A DNA stretch of 61,728 bases. It comes from Rhodospirillaceae bacterium (GTDB lineage: Bacteria > Pseudomonadota > Alphaproteobacteria > TMED109). Shown one piece after another: positions 59,971-61,728 of this stretch. Below the pieces are notes generated by a model. It ran no database searches. It was not told the origin of the DNA and was given only the letters and a program-made list of their open reading frames with translations. Positions within the stretch are counted from its first letter, which is position 1. The number at the start of each line of letters is the position of its first letter. The stretch spans positions 1 through 61,728 of the forward strand of contig CACHHO010000003.1 of assembly GCA_902579545.1 (NCBI GenBank), in the 5' to 3' direction. A program made the translations under genes and the position numbers.

Positions 59971-60825
59971 TTTTAAAAAAGTTGCCATTTTCCACTTAAC
60001 TTTGTTGATAAACGGAAACTTTTTTTGATAGTTAATTAAGTCTTTTCTTCTTTTAAATAAAATAAAAATAACGTTTCCACTTCCAGTAATTCTAGGAATA
60101 GTATAATTATTATAAGAAGGAAGGTTGTGTAGTAACTTTTCTACATCATTATTTAATTTGCAAACTGTATTCTCTAAAGCATTTTTCTTATTATTCATAT
60201 CTTTTATAAGATTTTTTAATGTAAAAGGAAAAAGTGATTTGCTATCTAACGGATCATTATAGCTTTCAAATATTTTCTTCGTTGAAAGTGTAGTATTAGG
60301 TTTTAACAAAAGTATCCAAATTTTTTTTTTTAGATTAGGTAAACATTTAATTTTTTCTCCAACTCCCGTAACATATGAGGTTTTTGAATAATAACATACT
60401 GGAACATCACTACCAATTTTCTTTAGTTCAGGAATATTAATATTATTCTTAATATCATATAGTTTAAAAATTGCTCTAACAATAGCGGCTGCATTAGCTG
60501 AACCTCCTGCAAGGCCTGAGTCCAGAGGTATATTTTTTTCTAGTTTAATAGCAAGATAAATTTTTTTTTTTACCAATTGAGATATTTCATAAATTGCTTT
60601 TTTTATCAAAGTATCACCACCTTTTTTCTCAAGACAATTAGCTTGTGGTCCTAAGATAGTAATACTATTTTTAGTACTTTTTTTAATATGTAAAGTATCA
60701 AAAAGTTCAGGAAGAAAAGTAACATGACTTTGTATGCTGTGAAATTTATTAGGAAGTTTATCTACTACTCTTAAGCTAAGATTTAATTTTGCGTATGCCC
60801 TTTCAGTTATACATACAGATTTCAT
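59965..60825 (-). CDS. ispE: 4-diphosphocytidyl-2-C-methyl-D-erythritol kinase
   Basis: A GHMP kinase of the non-mevalonate isoprenoid pathway. The 286-residue protein has AYAKLNLSLRV at the start, the ATP loop PLDSGLAGGSANAAA, a KIGSDVPVCYY segment and the late glycine motif RITGSGNVIF. Length is normal. It starts at ATG 60825, 4 bases after the TPR gene's stop on the same strand. In other alphaproteobacteria a TPR gene also precedes ispE. Confidence 0.95.
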   Translation of the reverse strand: MKSVCITERAYAKLNLSLRVVDKLPNKFHSIQSHVTFLPELFDTLHIKKSTKNSITILGPQANCLEKKGGDTLIKKAIYEISQLVKKKIYLAIKLEKNIPLDSGLAGGSANAAAIVRAIFKLYDIKNNINIPELKKIGSDVPVCYYSKTSYVTGVGEKIKCLPNLKKKIWILLLKPNTTLSTKKIFESYNDPLDSKSLFPFTLKNLIKDMNNKKNALENTVCKLNNDVEKLLHNLPSYNNYTIPRITGSGNVIFILFKRRKDLINYQKKFPFINKVKWKMATFLKL

Positions 60826-60829
60826 TAAC

Positions 60830-61728
60830 TTAAAGTCCCTTGTTTAATTTTAATTTAATTATAGCTTTAAGTTCTTCATCTGGATTATAGAGCAAAGCTC
60901 TTTTCCATTGGTAAATTGCTTCATTCTTATATCCTGCTCTAAAAAGAGCATCACCCAAATGATCGTTTATTATTGGGTCATAGGGTACTAAGCTAACTGC
61001 TTTTTCTAATTCATTAACTGCTCTTTTATATTCACCTTTTCTATAGTAAGCCCACCCAAGACTGTCGACAAAATAACCATCATTTGGTCTTAATTTAACT
61101 GCTTTCTTAATTAAATTTTCAGCTTCATCTAAGTTAATTCCAAAATCAATCCAAGTGTATCCCAAATAGTTCAAAACTAGAGGTTGGTCAGGTGATAATT
61201 TTAATGCTAATAGAAAATCCTTCTCAGCGTTCTCCCATTTTTTTTGATCTTTCATATGACATCCCCCTTGAGTAAAATAAGTACCAATCTTTTTTTTGTG
61301 GTTTTTCTATTAAGGAAATGGCAGTTCTAAAGTGATCTATTGCATCCTCATATTTTTTTTCAATGTGCTTTAATTCTCCTAGTTTATAAAAAGCATCTAC
61401 TCTATTTGGGGAGAAGGTATTTAATTTTTTAATTAATTTTTCTGCTTTATCAAAATTGTTTATATTCATTTCAAGGTCAGCCAACTTCAAATAAGCATTC
61501 CATCCCAAATAACTTGACAGTGGTATTTCTTTTAATGCTTTAACAGCTTTTATATTTTTCCCTAATACCTGATAACTCTGAGCTATTAAATAATAATTAA
61601 TGTAGTTTTGTTTATTTAAATAAAGAGATAAATAACAGTAAGCGATAGAAGATTCGTACATTCTTTGGCCATACAATATTTCAGCAATATTAAATAAACT
61701 TTCGGATAAACCGTCTTTTCTGTTAATT
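60830..61728 (-). CDS. TPR protein with a poly-A frameshift; 5' end outside window
   Basis: A tetratricopeptide-repeat protein of unknown partners, read in two frames. The upstream part (from the window edge to about 61245) ends DWYLFYSRGMSYERSKK. The downstream part continues WENAEKDFLLALKL, PLVLNYLGYTW and DGYFVDSLGWAYY to a GL end. The two join without loss if one A is removed from the A8 run (61238-61245). So this is one gene interrupted by a one-base insertion, sequencing error or slippage site. The ATG at 61255 and the TTG at 61676 are not real starts; the frame is open to the window edge. Confidence 0.85.

Noticed and set aside
61224-61255. A separate TPR gene starting at ATG 61255
   Set aside because: The frame joins the upstream TPR reading frame at an A8 run, and the residues before WENAEK only match the family when the two parts are one gene.
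1-61728. CRISPR arrays, insertion sequences, prophage, integrons or defence systems
   Set aside because: No spaced direct repeats, transposase, integrase, restriction or nuclease-effector motifs were seen. The window is core chromosome with normal alphaproteobacterial gene neighbours.

Overview
This is a 61.7 kb, gene-dense and very AT-rich window (roughly 30% G+C by eye) from the chromosome of a free-living alphaproteobacterium. Markers pointing there include a suf operon ordered Rrf2 regulator-sufBCDS-sufT-sufA, Coq7, a BamF/DUF3035 lipoprotein after lspA, the waaA-lpxK-lpxL block, and alphaproteobacterial small conserved proteins. Minimal spacing, many overlapping genes, a TRAP-type binding protein and TonB-dependent uptake suggest a streamlined, probably marine lineage. 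I cannot place it more finely from this sequence. There are no mobile elements, phage genes, CRISPR arrays or long repeats, and I see no sign of recent transfer.

Layout. 1-4.6 kb: translation block infC-rpmI-rplT-pheS-pheT. 4.6-9.3 kb: a small membrane protein, tRNA-Ser(GGA), a membrane-tethered class III nucleotide cyclase, trmL, then a lipoprotein TRAP-type binding protein followed directly by a DASS/SLC13 carrier. 9.3-16 kb, minus strand: an uptake island. It holds a TonB-dependent receptor, tonB, sufE, a DUF6787 membrane protein, a cobalamin riboswitch, a BtuB-like receptor and a DUF6580 membrane protein. 16-21.4 kb: hisI diverging from folE-maf-cysS-thrS-yidD. 21.5-28.1 kb: a Rap1a-like secreted protein and gltBD. 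28.2-34 kb: the Rrf2-regulated suf operon. 34-36.6 kb: coq7, dsbB, a YqaA-type membrane protein and a periplasmic metallohydrolase. 36.6-39.1 kb: tRNA-Leu(CAA) and polyamine genes speD, ornithine decarboxylase and speE. 39.1-48.4 kb: a Nudix hydrolase, an MBL hydrolase, ribF-ileS-lspA-bamF, pgi and mutL. 48.4-54.2 kb: rsmD, an S4-less pseudouridine synthase, a C26 peptidase, tadA, purD, xseA and an M23 peptidase. 54.2-59 kb, minus strand: pmbA-waaA-lpxK-lpxL (lipid A/Kdo), a small secreted Cys protein and tRNA-Gln(TTG). 59-61.7 kb: folD, ispE and a frameshifted TPR protein running off the window.

How the genes work together. Three themes link genes beyond housekeeping: corrinoid and other TonB-dependent uptake under a B12 riboswitch; Fe-S cluster assembly, with sufE split away into the TonB island; and spermidine synthesis from ornithine. 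Tight spacing is a strong feature: ATGA overlaps within operons, and several convergent pairs overlapping at their stop codons, three of them through the identical 4-nt CTAA. Several genes start at TTG or GTG, and two (pheS and DUF6787) have no convincing AUG at all.

The best leads for something undescribed are the binding-protein/DASS pair without TRAP membrane subunits, the DUF6580 protein as a possible B12 inner-membrane component, and the poly-A frameshift in the TPR gene. None is proven here. No stretch longer than about 300 bases lacks an annotated gene or RNA element.
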